Numbered from the stretch's first letter, positions 34,581 to 43,563 are shown. The stretch is 64,000 bases of DNA from Luteitalea sp. (GCA_009377605.1 WHTT01000005.1:1-64000), one strand, 5' to 3'. A program made the numbers and translations. Notes: generated from the sequence alone by a model not told the origin.

Positions 34581-34614
34581 AGGGTGTCGCCGCAGTGTGC
34601 GACACCCTTCCTTC
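34581..34614 (+). terminator. Intrinsic terminator after AKK microprotein 1
   Basis: AGGGTGTCGC (34581-34590) pairs perfectly with GCGACACCCT (34599-34608), with an 8-base loop and a TTCCTTC tail. Confidence 0.8.
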
Positions 34615-34754
34615 GCACTAGATGCCCAGCGTGGCATCGCGTATCGGGAGCGCTGATCCATCGGCGGCACACAATGGTCACGGGAGTGACAGCCGCGTGG
34701 GTGGGTCAGGAGCTGCTCTCGTGTTGGACACCCTAGTGAAAGGGGGTACAGGTC

Positions 34755-34808
34755 ATGGCCAAGAAAACGGGCAAGAAAACGGCCAAGAAGGCGGCCAAGA
34801 AGAAGTAG
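34755..34808 (+). CDS. AKK microprotein 2: 17-residue Lys-rich peptide
   Basis: Reads M-AKKTGKK-TAKKAAKKK with 9 Lys of 17. It begins MAKK like microprotein 1 and keeps the same K-K spacing, so the two are probably paralogues. AAAGGGGG (34738-34745) is a plausible ribosome site 9 bases upstream, and a strong terminator follows 23 bases after the stop. No clear separate promoter was found in 34615-34750, so it may depend on read-through past the first terminator or on a non-consensus promoter. Confidence 0.65.
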   Translation: MAKKTGKKTAKKAAKKK

Positions 34809-34831
34809 CGCCCCTACGTGGTTCGCCGCAC

Positions 34832-34864
34832 AGGGGGCGGCCGTCGCCCCCTTTCTCTCTCTCT
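34832..34864 (+). terminator. Intrinsic terminator after AKK microprotein 2
   Basis: AGGGGGCG (34832-34839) pairs with CGCCCCCT (34845-34852) around a GCCGT loop, followed by TTTCTCTCTCTCTC. It also ends transcription toward the convergent HEAT/cyclophilin gene. The flank 34880-34912 carries a small gagctct / gagtcct 7-mer run. Confidence 0.85.
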
Positions 34865-34909
34865 CCAATCCCTTCCGTGAGTTTTGAGCTCTGGGCTCTG
34901 AGTCCTGAG

Positions 34910-37129
34910 TCAATTACCGGTCATCGACTCCCCATCCCAAACACGGACGCGCTTGATGACGTCCCATTGCTGTAGCGCGTCGACGATCTCCATGCCATCG
35001 ACGACGTGGCCGAAAACCGTGTAGCGGCCGTCGAGATGCGGCTGAGGGGTGTGCGTCACGAACCACTGGCTGCCTCCAGTGTCCGCCCAGGGGTCGAGCG
35101 CCATGCCGAGCGTGCCGCGGGCGAACGGCCGCGTGCTCAGCTCATCGCGAATCGTATAGCCAGGCCCGCCTTCTCCATCGCCCCGCGGGTCGCCGTCCTG
35201 CACGACGAAGTTGGCAACGACGCGGTGAATACGGGCGTTCTCGAAAAAGCCCTTTTGCGCCAGGCTGATGAAGTTGGCAACCGTCAGCGGTGCGTTGACG
35301 GGATCGAGCTGAACTTGAATGGTGCCGCGGTTCGTTTCGATGTACGCCTGAGGCGAGAACGTGGGTTGCACGAGCTCCGGTGCGTCGTACTCCGCACGTG
35401 GTCGCGTGACCGGTGCCGGGCGTATGCGTGAGACGTCTGCGCTCGGATCGAGCTTCTGCAGCAGCTCGGCGGCCCGGACCCGCACAGCCCAGTCCTTGTC
35501 GCCAAGCGCATCGCCAAGCCATTCGCGCGCCGTGGTGGTGTCCAGCGCGGCCAATGACTCGAGCGCGGCAGCTCGCGCGCCGTATCCAGCGTCCGCCTTG
35601 GCGACGCGGTACGCGGCGACCAGCGCGGGCACCGCCTTCTTCATCGTATGCTCCTGTGCCAGCCTCGCAGCCGCTATCCGGACGCCCATGTCTTGATGTT
35701 CCAGATGGGTGAGAACGAGCTCCTCGAGGTCGGGCGCATCAATCGCGGCGAGCGCACGCAGCACTGCGGGGATGACGCGGGCATCCTCATCTTTCAACAC
35801 CTCGTGGAGCCGGGGTGCCGCCACGTCGGCCGGCAGCGAGCTGAGCGCGGTGGCAAGGGCGGCCCGAACCACCCACTCGCGGTCACGGTCGAGCCCCGAG
35901 AGGATGATGAAGAACTCTTCGGGTCTGATGGCGGCGAGCGCGCGAATCGCGGCGGCGCGCATCGCTGGCCACGGATCCTGGACGAAATCGAGGATCGCGT
36001 CGTAGGCCGGATCGCTCTTCAGTGTCGCGAGCGCCTCGATGACCTCGAGCTGCAACTGATTCTGATTCGCCGCCGGCCGACCGCCACCATCGTCCGGTGC
36101 GCTCGCCGAGCGCGCCGCACTAGGAGCTGCCTCAGGAGCCGTACGGGGCGGCGGCGCCAGTAGCGGCAACAGCGCGTCCACCGCCTTCGGATCCCCGATC
36201 TCTGCGACTGCTCTCACGGCAGCGATCTGGACACCAACCGTCGGGCCCTTCCCTTGCACGAGCGGCAGCAGAACGTCGAGCGCACCAGCCTCCTCGAGCT
36301 CGCCAAGACCTCGCACGGCAAACGCCGCCGTATAGGCGTTTTGGTCACCGGCAAGCGTCAGGAGCGCCGGTAGGGCGCGAGCGTCACCGATACGCTGCAG
36401 CGCGTATGCGACAGGCCACCAGCGCAGCGTCGGCTGTCCTTGCGCATCGAGCACCAGCGCTGCCAGCGACTCATACGCGTCGAGCCGCACGAGCGCGCAC
36501 AGTCCGAGACGCACGGCATCCGCTTCTGCGGGAACCTCCAGCGCATCGTCGGGCGGCACCTGCTCGAGCGCGCCGGCAGCGAGATGGGCGCTCACCATGC
36601 CGCCAATCGCCTCGGCGCTGCTCTGAGCGGCTTCACCGATGAGCCCCAGCGCCTCAGCCGCTCGCCCTTGCACTCGCGCATCCGGATCGGCCAGCGCGCT
36701 GGTCAGCGGTGCTACGCCGTCAGGGACGCCAATGAGGCCCAAGCCGAAAGAAGCGATTGCGCGGACCGCCGGATCCGGATCCTTCAGCGCCGCAGTCAAT
36801 GGCGCCACGCCCTCGGGCTCGCCGATCCGACCGATAGCAAGTGCGGCGCGCCAACGTAAGCGCGCCTCGGAGTGCTGAAGCAAGGCCGGGAGATCCGCGG
36901 GTGCAGTCGGCGGTTCGACACTGTCCTGCGCCTCTGGCGTTCGGCCGGCGCCAGGCTCCTTGGGCGCAGGCGCCGCGGACGCGGGATCTCGAAGCACCCG
37001 CTGATCTTCCAGCCACAAGATCGTGCCCATGTGCTGTTCGATGGTCACCACAGGAGCTGGCGGCGCCGGTGGCGCGCTCGCGCACCCGGCGGCGAGCAAG
37101 GCAACTATCCCCCACGATCTCGCACGCAT
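34910..37129 (-). CDS. HEAT-repeat lipoprotein fused to a cyclophilin-type peptidyl-prolyl isomerase
   Basis: A 739-residue lipoprotein: signal MRARSWGIVALLAAGC (lipobox, Cys16), then about 550 residues of HEAT repeats (LLQHSEARLRWRAALAIGRIGEPEG, PDPAVRAIASFGLGLIG and others). The C-terminal cyclophilin domain spans about 580-739 (IETNRGTIQVQLDPVNAPLTV, FENARIHRVVANFVVQDGDP, WFVTHTPQPHLDGRYTVFG). The combination suggests an envelope-anchored folding helper that docks on client proteins. The active-site Arg of cyclophilin is present in IHRVV. ATG 37127-37129 was preferred to an ATG 11 codons upstream because GAGG precedes it and it gives a compact signal. Convergent with the AKK genes. Confidence 0.85.
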   Translation of the reverse strand: MRARSWGIVALLAAGCASAPPAPPAPVVTIEQHMGTILWLEDQRVLRDPASAAPAPKEPGAGRTPEAQDSVEPPTAPADLPALLQHSEARLRWRAALAIGRIGEPEGVAPLTAALKDPDPAVRAIASFGLGLIGVPDGVAPLTSALADPDARVQGRAAEALGLIGEAAQSSAEAIGGMVSAHLAAGALEQVPPDDALEVPAEADAVRLGLCALVRLDAYESLAALVLDAQGQPTLRWWPVAYALQRIGDARALPALLTLAGDQNAYTAAFAVRGLGELEEAGALDVLLPLVQGKGPTVGVQIAAVRAVAEIGDPKAVDALLPLLAPPPRTAPEAAPSAARSASAPDDGGGRPAANQNQLQLEVIEALATLKSDPAYDAILDFVQDPWPAMRAAAIRALAAIRPEEFFIILSGLDRDREWVVRAALATALSSLPADVAAPRLHEVLKDEDARVIPAVLRALAAIDAPDLEELVLTHLEHQDMGVRIAAARLAQEHTMKKAVPALVAAYRVAKADAGYGARAAALESLAALDTTTAREWLGDALGDKDWAVRVRAAELLQKLDPSADVSRIRPAPVTRPRAEYDAPELVQPTFSPQAYIETNRGTIQVQLDPVNAPLTVANFISLAQKGFFENARIHRVVANFVVQDGDPRGDGEGGPGYTIRDELSTRPFARGTLGMALDPWADTGGSQWFVTHTPQPHLDGRYTVFGHVVDGMEIVDALQQWDVIKRVRVWDGESMTGN

Positions 37130-37182
37130 GTGGAATCCTCGCAGTCGACGCGTCATGGTCACGGCGACAGCATCCTATCAAA

Positions 37183-37225
37183 GGGGCAAGGGGTCAGGGG
37201 GCAGGGATCCCTTGCCTCGCCCCTC
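37183..37225. repeat. Short paired inverted octamer array E
   Basis: Octamers GGGGCAAG, GGGTCAGG, GGGCAGGG run from 37183 to 37206, then the complement ATCCCTTGCC, TCGCCCCTC. GGCAAGGG pairs with CCCTTGCC. This is the smallest relative of arrays A-D, and its right arm contains the -35 of the next gene. Confidence 0.65.
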
Positions 37226-37239
37226 GGACCTTGTATACT
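37212..37239 (+). promoter_or_regulatory. Promoter of the deoxynucleoside kinase gene, probably leaderless
   Basis: TTGCCT (37212-37217), 16-base spacer, TATACT (37234-37239). Transcription would begin near 37246-37250, at or just before the TTG start codon at 37250. Confidence 0.6.
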
Positions 37240-37249
37240 CCGCGGCATC

Positions 37250-37888
37250 TTGGAGTTCCGATACCTAGCCATTGAAGGACCTCCGGGCGCCGGCAAAGGA
37301 ACCCTCGCAGAGCGGCTTTCGGCTCGGCTCGACGCCCATCTCGTGCTCGACGAGACTGAGAACCCGTTTGGCGACGATCAGGATTCGCGTCGCCCCGGCG
37401 CAGCGTTTCAGTCACAGCTCTTCCATCTGCTCTCACGCCACCGGCAGCAAGAAGCGCTGCGCCAAGGTGATCTCTTCAGCCAGATCACCGTATGTGACTA
37501 CCTGTTCGACAAAGACAAGATCTTCGCTTACCTCAAGCTGGACGACAACGAGCTGTTCATCTATCAGCGCGTCTACGAGCTCCTTGCGCGCGACCTCCCA
37601 ACGCCAGATGTTGCGATCTATCTGCAGGCCTCAACCGAGGTGCTCCGCAAACGTGTCAAGGCACGAGCGCGCCACGACCCCGAACACCGGCCGCTCCGCG
37701 AGCGGGACCTCGCGGAGCTCAATGATGCCTTCACTCACTTCTTCTTCCACTACACGGCCACCTCGCTCCTGGTGGTGGAGACCTCCGAGCTCGACCTGGA
37801 ATGGGACGATGAGACGGTGGACGACCTCCTGAAGCAGATCGAGAACGCTCACGCCGGGACCCGATACTACGTGCCCAGAACCACATAG
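37250..37888 (+). CDS. Deoxynucleoside kinase (dAK/dGK type)
   Basis: A 212-residue kinase that phosphorylates deoxynucleosides in nucleotide salvage. P-loop GPPGAGKGT lies near the start, CDYLFDKDKIFAYLKL matches the family substrate-site block, and LQASTEVLRKRVKARAR is the lid/arginine region. The protein starts LEFRYLAIEGPPGAG; TTG 37250 is the only sensible start, since the frame upstream is the inverted octamer array and non-conserved. The -10 box ends 10 bases before the TTG, so the mRNA is likely leaderless. It is followed by accD on the same strand. Confidence 0.88.
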   Translation: MEFRYLAIEGPPGAGKGTLAERLSARLDAHLVLDETENPFGDDQDSRRPGAAFQSQLFHLLSRHRQQEALRQGDLFSQITVCDYLFDKDKIFAYLKLDDNELFIYQRVYELLARDLPTPDVAIYLQASTEVLRKRVKARARHDPEHRPLRERDLAELNDAFTHFFFHYTATSLLVVETSELDLEWDDETVDDLLKQIENAHAGTRYYVPRTT

Positions 37889-37918
37889 GGATTGCGATGG
37901 TGTTAAGCTGTTGCGAAC

Positions 37919-38848
37919 ATGGCCTGGTTCAAGCGCGAGCGAAAGCCCATTGCACCACCCGATCGCGCAAGCCGTGTGCCGGAGGGCCTCTGGGTAAAGT
38001 GTCCCAGTTGTGGTCAGGCGCTCTACCACAAAGATCTGTCCGCCAATGTCCACGTCTGCCCGAAGTGTGACCACCACTTCCGGCTCGGCGCCGTCGACCG
38101 GCTGCGAGCGCTGCTCGACGACGAGCAATGGACCGAGCACGATGCGGGGCTGCACACGACAGACCCCTTGAGCTTCATCGACACGAAGCCTTACACGCAA
38201 CGGCTGAAGGCGGCAGTCGAAGCCACCGGTCAAAACGACGCGGTGGTCTGCGTGACGGGCCGCGTCGAGGGCGTCGACGTGGAGATCGCCGCGATGGAGT
38301 ACAGCTTCATTGGCGGCAGCATGGGCGTTGTCGTCGGCGAGAAGATTACACGTGCCATCGAGCGGGCCCTGGCTTCTCGTCGACCGTTGATTATCGTCTC
38401 GTGCTCGGGAGGCGCTCGCATGATGGAGGGAACGCTCTCACTCATGCAGATGGCAAAGGTCAGCGCCGCGCTGGCGCGCTTGGATCGTGCTCGGCTTCCC
38501 TATATCTCTGTGCTCACGGATCCCACCACTGGCGGCGTGACGGCGAGCTTTGCAATGCTCGGCGATTTGAACATCGCCGAGCCGAAGGCGCTCATCGGGT
38601 TCGCCGGACCGCGCGTGATCGAGCAAACCATCCGGCAGAAGCTCCCTGAAGGCTTTCAGCGGAGCGAGTTCCTCCTCGAGCATGGCTTCGTCGACATGGT
38701 GGTGGACCGCCGCGAGCTGAAAACGACCATTGCGAGGGCATTGCGCTTCATGACGCCTCCGGAGATTCCGAGACCATCCGCGAGCGAGGCAGATACGAGC
38801 GTCGAGCCTGTCGGGCCCCAGCCCGAGAACGCACCGGTGCCGCAGTAG
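37919..38848 (+). CDS. accD: Acetyl-CoA carboxylase carboxyltransferase subunit beta
   Basis: A 309-residue subunit that, with AccA, transfers the carboxyl group from biotin to acetyl-CoA in fatty-acid synthesis. The N-terminal zinc ribbon has Cys28, Cys31, Cys47 and Cys50 (KCPSCGQ ... VCPKCDHHF). The carboxyltransferase core includes FIGGSMGVVVGEKI, SCSGGARMMEGTLSLMQM and the glycine-rich PTTGGVTASFAMLGD loop. A Pro/Ser-rich tail ends ENAPVPQ. Pairing of accD with folC downstream is a common bacterial arrangement. Confidence 0.97.
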   Translation: MAWFKRERKPIAPPDRASRVPEGLWVKCPSCGQALYHKDLSANVHVCPKCDHHFRLGAVDRLRALLDDEQWTEHDAGLHTTDPLSFIDTKPYTQRLKAAVEATGQNDAVVCVTGRVEGVDVEIAAMEYSFIGGSMGVVVGEKITRAIERALASRRPLIIVSCSGGARMMEGTLSLMQMAKVSAALARLDRARLPYISVLTDPTTGGVTASFAMLGDLNIAEPKALIGFAGPRVIEQTIRQKLPEGFQRSEFLLEHGFVDMVVDRRELKTTIARALRFMTPPEIPRPSASEADTSVEPVGPQPENAPVPQ

Positions 38849-39009
38849 GAGGTAGGGCGCGTTCGCCGAATGCGCCCAGGCCTCGCCCTGTCGTCGATCC
38901 CTCCACGCGGCCTGAACGCTCGAGCCAGCGGGCCCGGGACCTTGGGCTCTCGCACCTCGCACGTTGCACCGTGCATCTGCACCTCGACCCTTGAACCTCG
39001 AACCTCCCT
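38849..39009. repeat. Spacer with partial REP and degenerate short array
   Basis: Positions 38853-38882 (gtagggcgcgttcgccgaatgc, given in part) are a half-copy of REP family 1. Positions 38930-39008 are a run of short words cacctcg, acgttgc, accgtgc, acccttg, aacctcg, aacctcc with a spacing of about 7-8 bases, a one-armed decayed array. No gene or promoter was recognised; folC starts right after it. Confidence 0.55.
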
Positions 39010-40308
39010 ATGTCGCCTTTCGAACGTCTCGCACGCCTCGAGCAGTTCGGCATCAAGTTTGGCCTCGAGAACATGCGCACGCTCTGCGCGGCGCTCGAGC
39101 ACCCGGAGCGGGCGTTTCGCTCCGTGCTGGTTGCCGGCACGAACGGCAAGGGCTCTGTCACGGCGATGGTCGCTGAAGCGCTCCGCGTTGCCGGCTACCG
39201 ATCCGCGCGTTACACGTCTCCCCACCTCGTACATCTCGCGGAGCGTTACGTGGTCGACGGGGCAACGGTAGACGAGGGAAGGTTGGCCAGTGTCCTCGAG
39301 CACGTGCTCGATATCGAAGCCGCGTGTCGTCACGATGGCCGGCTCGAGACACCGGCGACCCACTTCGAGGTGGCCACGGCCGTCGGCCTGGAGCTGTTCC
39401 GCAACGCGGGCGTCGATGTCGCGGTCCTGGAGGTTGGATTGGGAGGCCGCTTCGATGCCACGAATGTGGTGCCAGCTATAGCGGGCGTCATCACGACCAT
39501 CGATCTGGATCACACCCGATTCCTCGGCCGCACGATCGCCGAGATCGCCACCGAAAAGGCTGGCATCGTCAAGCGGGGCATGAGCGTCGTGACCGGGGAG
39601 CGCAAGCCTGAGGCTGTGCGCGTGTTCGAGGAAGCGTGCCGCGCGCAGCACGCAACGCTGGTAAGGGCCGATGAGGATACCGACGCGCGCACGACGTTCA
39701 CCGCAGGCGAAACGGACCTCCGCCTCCGAACGCCGGTCGCCGACTATGGCCCTCTGCGGCTCGCGCTCCGAGGCGCGCACCAGGTCATGAATGCCGCGGT
39801 CTCGGTCCGTCTCCTCGAAACGCTTGCGGTGCGCGCCATCGACGTGCCGGCTCACGCCATCGTAAGGGCACTCTCCACGACACGCTGGCCCGGTCGCCTG
39901 CAGCGCCTCCAGCTCGATGGAGGCCGCGAGCTGATACTCGACGGCGCACACAATCCCGCGGGGGCGAGCGCACTGGCGACATGGCTCCAGGCAACGTTCC
40001 CTGGGACGCGCGTCCCCGTGGTCTTCGCCGCCATGAGCGACAAGGATGTGACCGGGATGCTCGGCGCGTTGAAGGAGGTCGCGAGCCAGCTGGTGATAAC
40101 AGAAGTCGAGAATCCACGGCGCTTACCAGCCGTCAGCATCGCTGAAACGGCACGTGCGGTTGCTCCAGATCTCCCTGTCGCGATCGTGGCGTCGCCGGGA
40201 GCGGCCGTCGAGCGCGCCCTTGCACATGGCCCCCTCGTCTGCGTCGCCGGATCGCTCTTCCTGGTCGGTGCCGTTCTCAACGTCTTCGGACAAGGAGGCC
40301 AGACCTAA
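39010..40308 (+). CDS. folC: Bifunctional folylpolyglutamate synthase / dihydrofolate synthase
   Basis: A 432-residue Mur-ligase-like enzyme adding glutamate to (dihydro)pteroate and folates. The ATP site reads AGTNGKGSVTAMVAEAL. Other conserved blocks are YTSPHLVHLAERYVVDG, EVGLGGRFDATNVV and ILDGAHNPAGASALA. ATG 39010 starts at the conserved MSPFERLARLEQFGIKFGLE. It follows accD across a repeat-filled spacer. Its TAA stop lies inside a 13-bp near-perfect hairpin (40294-40322). Confidence 0.96.
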   Translation: MSPFERLARLEQFGIKFGLENMRTLCAALEHPERAFRSVLVAGTNGKGSVTAMVAEALRVAGYRSARYTSPHLVHLAERYVVDGATVDEGRLASVLEHVLDIEAACRHDGRLETPATHFEVATAVGLELFRNAGVDVAVLEVGLGGRFDATNVVPAIAGVITTIDLDHTRFLGRTIAEIATEKAGIVKRGMSVVTGERKPEAVRVFEEACRAQHATLVRADEDTDARTTFTAGETDLRLRTPVADYGPLRLALRGAHQVMNAAVSVRLLETLAVRAIDVPAHAIVRALSTTRWPGRLQRLQLDGGRELILDGAHNPAGASALATWLQATFPGTRVPVVFAAMSDKDVTGMLGALKEVASQLVITEVENPRRLPAVSIAETARAVAPDLPVAIVASPGAAVERALAHGPLVCVAGSLFLVGAVLNVFGQGGQT

Positions 40309-40322
40309 AAGGTCGGGCCTCC
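40294..40322 (+). terminator. Hairpin overlapping the folC stop codon
   Basis: GGAGGCCAGACCT (40294-40306) pairs with AGGTCGGGCCTCC (40310-40322), one mismatch, loop AAA. The TAA stop at 40306-40308 is in the hairpin. No T-run follows, so it may be a REP element used as a transcript end. Confidence 0.6.
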
Positions 40323-40339
40323 ACTACTAAATGCCGGAA

Positions 40340-40365
40340 GGCCGCCTCGGCGAGGCGGCCCTACC
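40340..40365. repeat. REP-like palindrome, family 1
   Basis: GGCCGCCTCG-G-CGAGGCGGCC at 40340-40360 followed by CTACC, between the convergent ends of folC and the third receptor. Same core and edge as 51328-51353. Confidence 0.75.
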
Positions 40366-40367
40366 TA

Positions 40368-43283
40368 TCAAAACTGCAGCCGGACGCCGAAGCGGACGAT
40401 GCGCGGGTCGAGGAGGGCGGTCACCTCCTGGAAGCTGCCGTTGGAGGCCGTCGCGTTGCGAAACGCCGTCACCGTTCCGGCGTTCGCGAGATTGAAGATG
40501 TCGAGCATCGGTGTCAATCGCACGCCGCCCGCCAAGGTGAACGTCTTGTCGAAGCGGAGATCGAGAATGGCGACGTTCGGCGCGCGGTTGGCCGTCGCCG
40601 GCTCCACGCGAATCGTCTCGCTGCCGGCCTCGGGAAGCGAGACGTTGAGCGAGCGCCCCCACTGCCGGCCGCTTTGAACCTTGTAGGACCCGCTGATCCC
40701 GACGGCCCACGGCGCCACGTACCGCCCGATGATCTTGTAGTTCCAGATCGTCGTCTGCTCGCGACCGAAGCGGCGCAGATTCGGCCGCCAATCGTAGTCC
40801 TTGTTGTTGCCCGCGGACGAGAGTGCTCCTGTGTCCGAGCCGGTGCCATAGAGCTGCTCCAGCCATGTGTAGCCGAACGACGCGAGCAGCATCCAGCGGT
40901 CGCGGAAGCGCCGATTCACGCCGAGCTCCAGCGTGTGATAGTCGGCGTCGTTGTCCGCCGGGTTCGTGAACACACGGTTCTCCTCGGCTGGCGCGCGGTC
41001 GAACAACGCGATCGTTCCGCCATCGTCGGCCGTGCCCGACTGTCCATCCGGCCCAGGGTCGGTCTGCTCGATCGGCAGCGTATACGTAGCGATGCGGCCG
41101 AGGTCGACGACATCCCACTCGTCACGGATGTTCTTGTAGACGTAGGACGCGCGCGCTGAGAGACCTCGGACGACTTCGCGTTCGAAGTGGGCTGATATCT
41201 CCTGTGACACGGGCCGATCGAGGTCTGGATCAATCGTGACGCCAGAGGGACCAGCCACCGTGCGCAGGAAGCTTTCCAGCTCGGCGGGGCCGTCGAGGAC
41301 CAGGTTGCCGTTCAGGTCTGTCCAGTCGTAGCGGAGGCGCGTTCTGCCGACGGGATTTGCCTCCGCGGCGACCGTGTCTGGGGCCGAATTGAAGTAGAAC
41401 CTTCCCCAAAAGACCTTCAGCACTGAGCGCCCGTCGCCCCTCAAGTCGTAGGCGAGCCCAACGCGGGGCGCCACGGTTGTCGATCGCGAGACGGTCTCGC
41501 CTGGCACCTGCTGCTCGCTGAAGAGCTCCATTAGTCGCTCGTCACTCGTGCCGGCGAGCGCTGGCACGCCTTCTGGCGTCACGAGCTGATCCGGCCAGAA
41601 GTCGCGATAGCGATCGAGGCGAAGCCCGAGGTTGAGCGTGACGCGATCGCTGATGCGCCAGTTGTCGTTGAGGTACACGGCGAACGCATTGACGCGATTG
41701 TCGCTCTCGTTCGGCGTGTTGTAGAACTCTACCTCGCTCGGGATCGTGTTCAAGACCTCGTCGTAATAGACGTGATTGAACGGCTGATCGGCAAAGAACG
41801 TCCGCGTTTCCCACCGCCCGTCGGTGCCCAGCTTGAAGTTATGGCTGCCGATCCACCCGCTCTTGTCGTAGGTGAGCGAGACGGAGAACTGAGGCTTCTC
41901 TCGCTGCTGATCCTGATACAGCGTGTGCGGCCCGCCGTCCAAACGGGCGCCTGTGCTGAGGTCCAGTCGACCCGGAACATACGGCCCAGCAAAAGCGCCG
42001 CTCTCGGTGGTCGGCCGGAGCGGAAAGAAGTTCCGCCAGGTGCCGGCGATGACGTCGAGGAACAGCCGATCGCTCAGGACGCTCGTCCACTCGGCCTTGT
42101 AGACGTAATTGCGCGACGACTGGAAGCGAGCGGCGGACACCGGCACGTTCTGGCCGAGATCACGGAGCGCTTGTAGCTTCTCGCGCTTGTTCGCGTAGCC
42201 AATGAGCTGGTTGTTGCGGTTCAACTGATACGTGCCCTTGACCGTGAAGGGGTTGGTCAGCTTCGAGCGGGCCAGCTCGTCGAAGTTCAGCACGTTCTTG
42301 TACTGGTCGTTGAGCCGATACGAGTAGTAGAACCACGCTTTGCCGCGATAAATCGGGCCGCCCAGGTCGGCGTTGATGTCGTACTGGCGGTCGATGGGGT
42401 TACCGCGCTGCAAGCCATCTTCCTCCCTCGTGAAGAAGCCGTCCCCATCACGCTCACCCTCTGTCCGAAACGCGCCCGGGACGTTGTCGCTAATCGTCCG
42501 ATCCCCCTCCCAATCGCTGTACCAACTACCCGAGAAGTCGTCGCCGCCGGACTTCACGGTGACGTTGAGCGACGCGCCGGGCGTGTCCTGGTCGGCCATA
42601 TTGCCGGCGCCACCGATCTGGAATTCCTCGAAGGAACCGAAGTCGAAGTAACCGGCGTTCGCGTTCGTGCCTTCGGTGGTGTTGATGCCCTCGAGTCGAG
42701 TCGTATTCTGTTGGTTCACGCCGTACGTCATGTAGCCGGTCTGTGTGCCAGTGTGCGACCCGCCCACGTCGAATCCCGTGACCTGGATGGCAGCCGACTG
42801 TGACATGGCCGCCCAGACATCCCGTGCGTTCGGAATCTCCGTCAGCAGCTCCTTCACGAAGTTCGTGCCCACACCGGTGGTGGTGGTGTCCACAATCGGC
42901 GACTCACCGCTGACCGTGACGGTCTCGGCGAGGGAGGCAACGTCGAGGCTGGTATTGAGGGTCAACGTCGTATTGATGACGACGCGCACGCCCTCGTGCT
43001 TGAGGGTTTGGAATCCCTCGAGCTCGAAGGTCACGTCGTAGACTCCGGGTGGCAGGGCAATCAGCCGATACGTGCCATCCTGGTCGGTGACAGCGACTTG
43101 GGGCTGGATGCGGGCGGGGCTCTCTGCTGTCACCGTCACACCTGGCAGCAGCGCGCCGCTCGAATCGGCGACGACTCCGGTGATACGGCCGCGAAAGTCT
43201 TGCGCTGTGGCGGGTGCTGCAAGCAACACCCCCAGCGCGCAAACGGCAAATCGGCGAGACGCCGACAAGCTCAGCGCGTTCAT
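40368..43283 (-). CDS. TonB-dependent receptor, Oar-like, with carboxypeptidase-regulatory domain
   Basis: A 971-residue outer-membrane receptor. Signal peptide MNALSLSASRRFAVCALGVL to ATAQ (about residue 28). The carboxypeptidase-regulatory domain covers about 30-110 (GRITGVVADSSGALLPGVTV), followed by plug and barrel ending RFGVRLQF with terminal Phe. It has more Asp/Glu-lined loops than the other two receptors, but the ligand is unknown. ATG 43281-43283 has GAGGAGGAGGG upstream; the frame is open further but without a signal peptide. Its promoter is at 43407-43435. Divergent from lptD. Confidence 0.92.
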   Translation of the reverse strand: MNALSLSASRRFAVCALGVLLAAPATAQDFRGRITGVVADSSGALLPGVTVTAESPARIQPQVAVTDQDGTYRLIALPPGVYDVTFELEGFQTLKHEGVRVVINTTLTLNTSLDVASLAETVTVSGESPIVDTTTTGVGTNFVKELLTEIPNARDVWAAMSQSAAIQVTGFDVGGSHTGTQTGYMTYGVNQQNTTRLEGINTTEGTNANAGYFDFGSFEEFQIGGAGNMADQDTPGASLNVTVKSGGDDFSGSWYSDWEGDRTISDNVPGAFRTEGERDGDGFFTREEDGLQRGNPIDRQYDINADLGGPIYRGKAWFYYSYRLNDQYKNVLNFDELARSKLTNPFTVKGTYQLNRNNQLIGYANKREKLQALRDLGQNVPVSAARFQSSRNYVYKAEWTSVLSDRLFLDVIAGTWRNFFPLRPTTESGAFAGPYVPGRLDLSTGARLDGGPHTLYQDQQREKPQFSVSLTYDKSGWIGSHNFKLGTDGRWETRTFFADQPFNHVYYDEVLNTIPSEVEFYNTPNESDNRVNAFAVYLNDNWRISDRVTLNLGLRLDRYRDFWPDQLVTPEGVPALAGTSDERLMELFSEQQVPGETVSRSTTVAPRVGLAYDLRGDGRSVLKVFWGRFYFNSAPDTVAAEANPVGRTRLRYDWTDLNGNLVLDGPAELESFLRTVAGPSGVTIDPDLDRPVSQEISAHFEREVVRGLSARASYVYKNIRDEWDVVDLGRIATYTLPIEQTDPGPDGQSGTADDGGTIALFDRAPAEENRVFTNPADNDADYHTLELGVNRRFRDRWMLLASFGYTWLEQLYGTGSDTGALSSAGNNKDYDWRPNLRRFGREQTTIWNYKIIGRYVAPWAVGISGSYKVQSGRQWGRSLNVSLPEAGSETIRVEPATANRAPNVAILDLRFDKTFTLAGGVRLTPMLDIFNLANAGTVTAFRNATASNGSFQEVTALLDPRIVRFGVRLQF

Positions 43284-43406
43284 GCGGTCCCTCCTCCTCG
43301 GTGAACGGCCTGCCTTCGCGGCTTCGCTGCGTCGGCGCGGCCACACGAGCCAGAGCTCCCACGTTGGGCCGTGGGTCGCAGGGGCGAAAATTGGTGGGCA
43401 GATGGG

Positions 43407-43435
43407 AGTATAGAACACATGCACGAAGTGTGAAA
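43407..43435 (-). promoter_or_regulatory. Promoter of the third Oar-like receptor
   Basis: On the minus strand TTTCAC (43430-43435), 17-base spacer, TATACT (43407-43412). The leader is about 115 bases. It sits in the 280-base gap shared with divergent lptD. Confidence 0.6.
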
Positions 43436-43563
43436 GCGAGTGTGGTAGGCTCAACGTTGCCGTCCGACGGAGCGTCGGGTTTACGACGTAGGTCGCGAAC
43501 GCGCGCTCGGCAGCTGCATCTCGACCGGGCGGCCATGGGCAGCCAGCCATCGTCAGACCGTTG

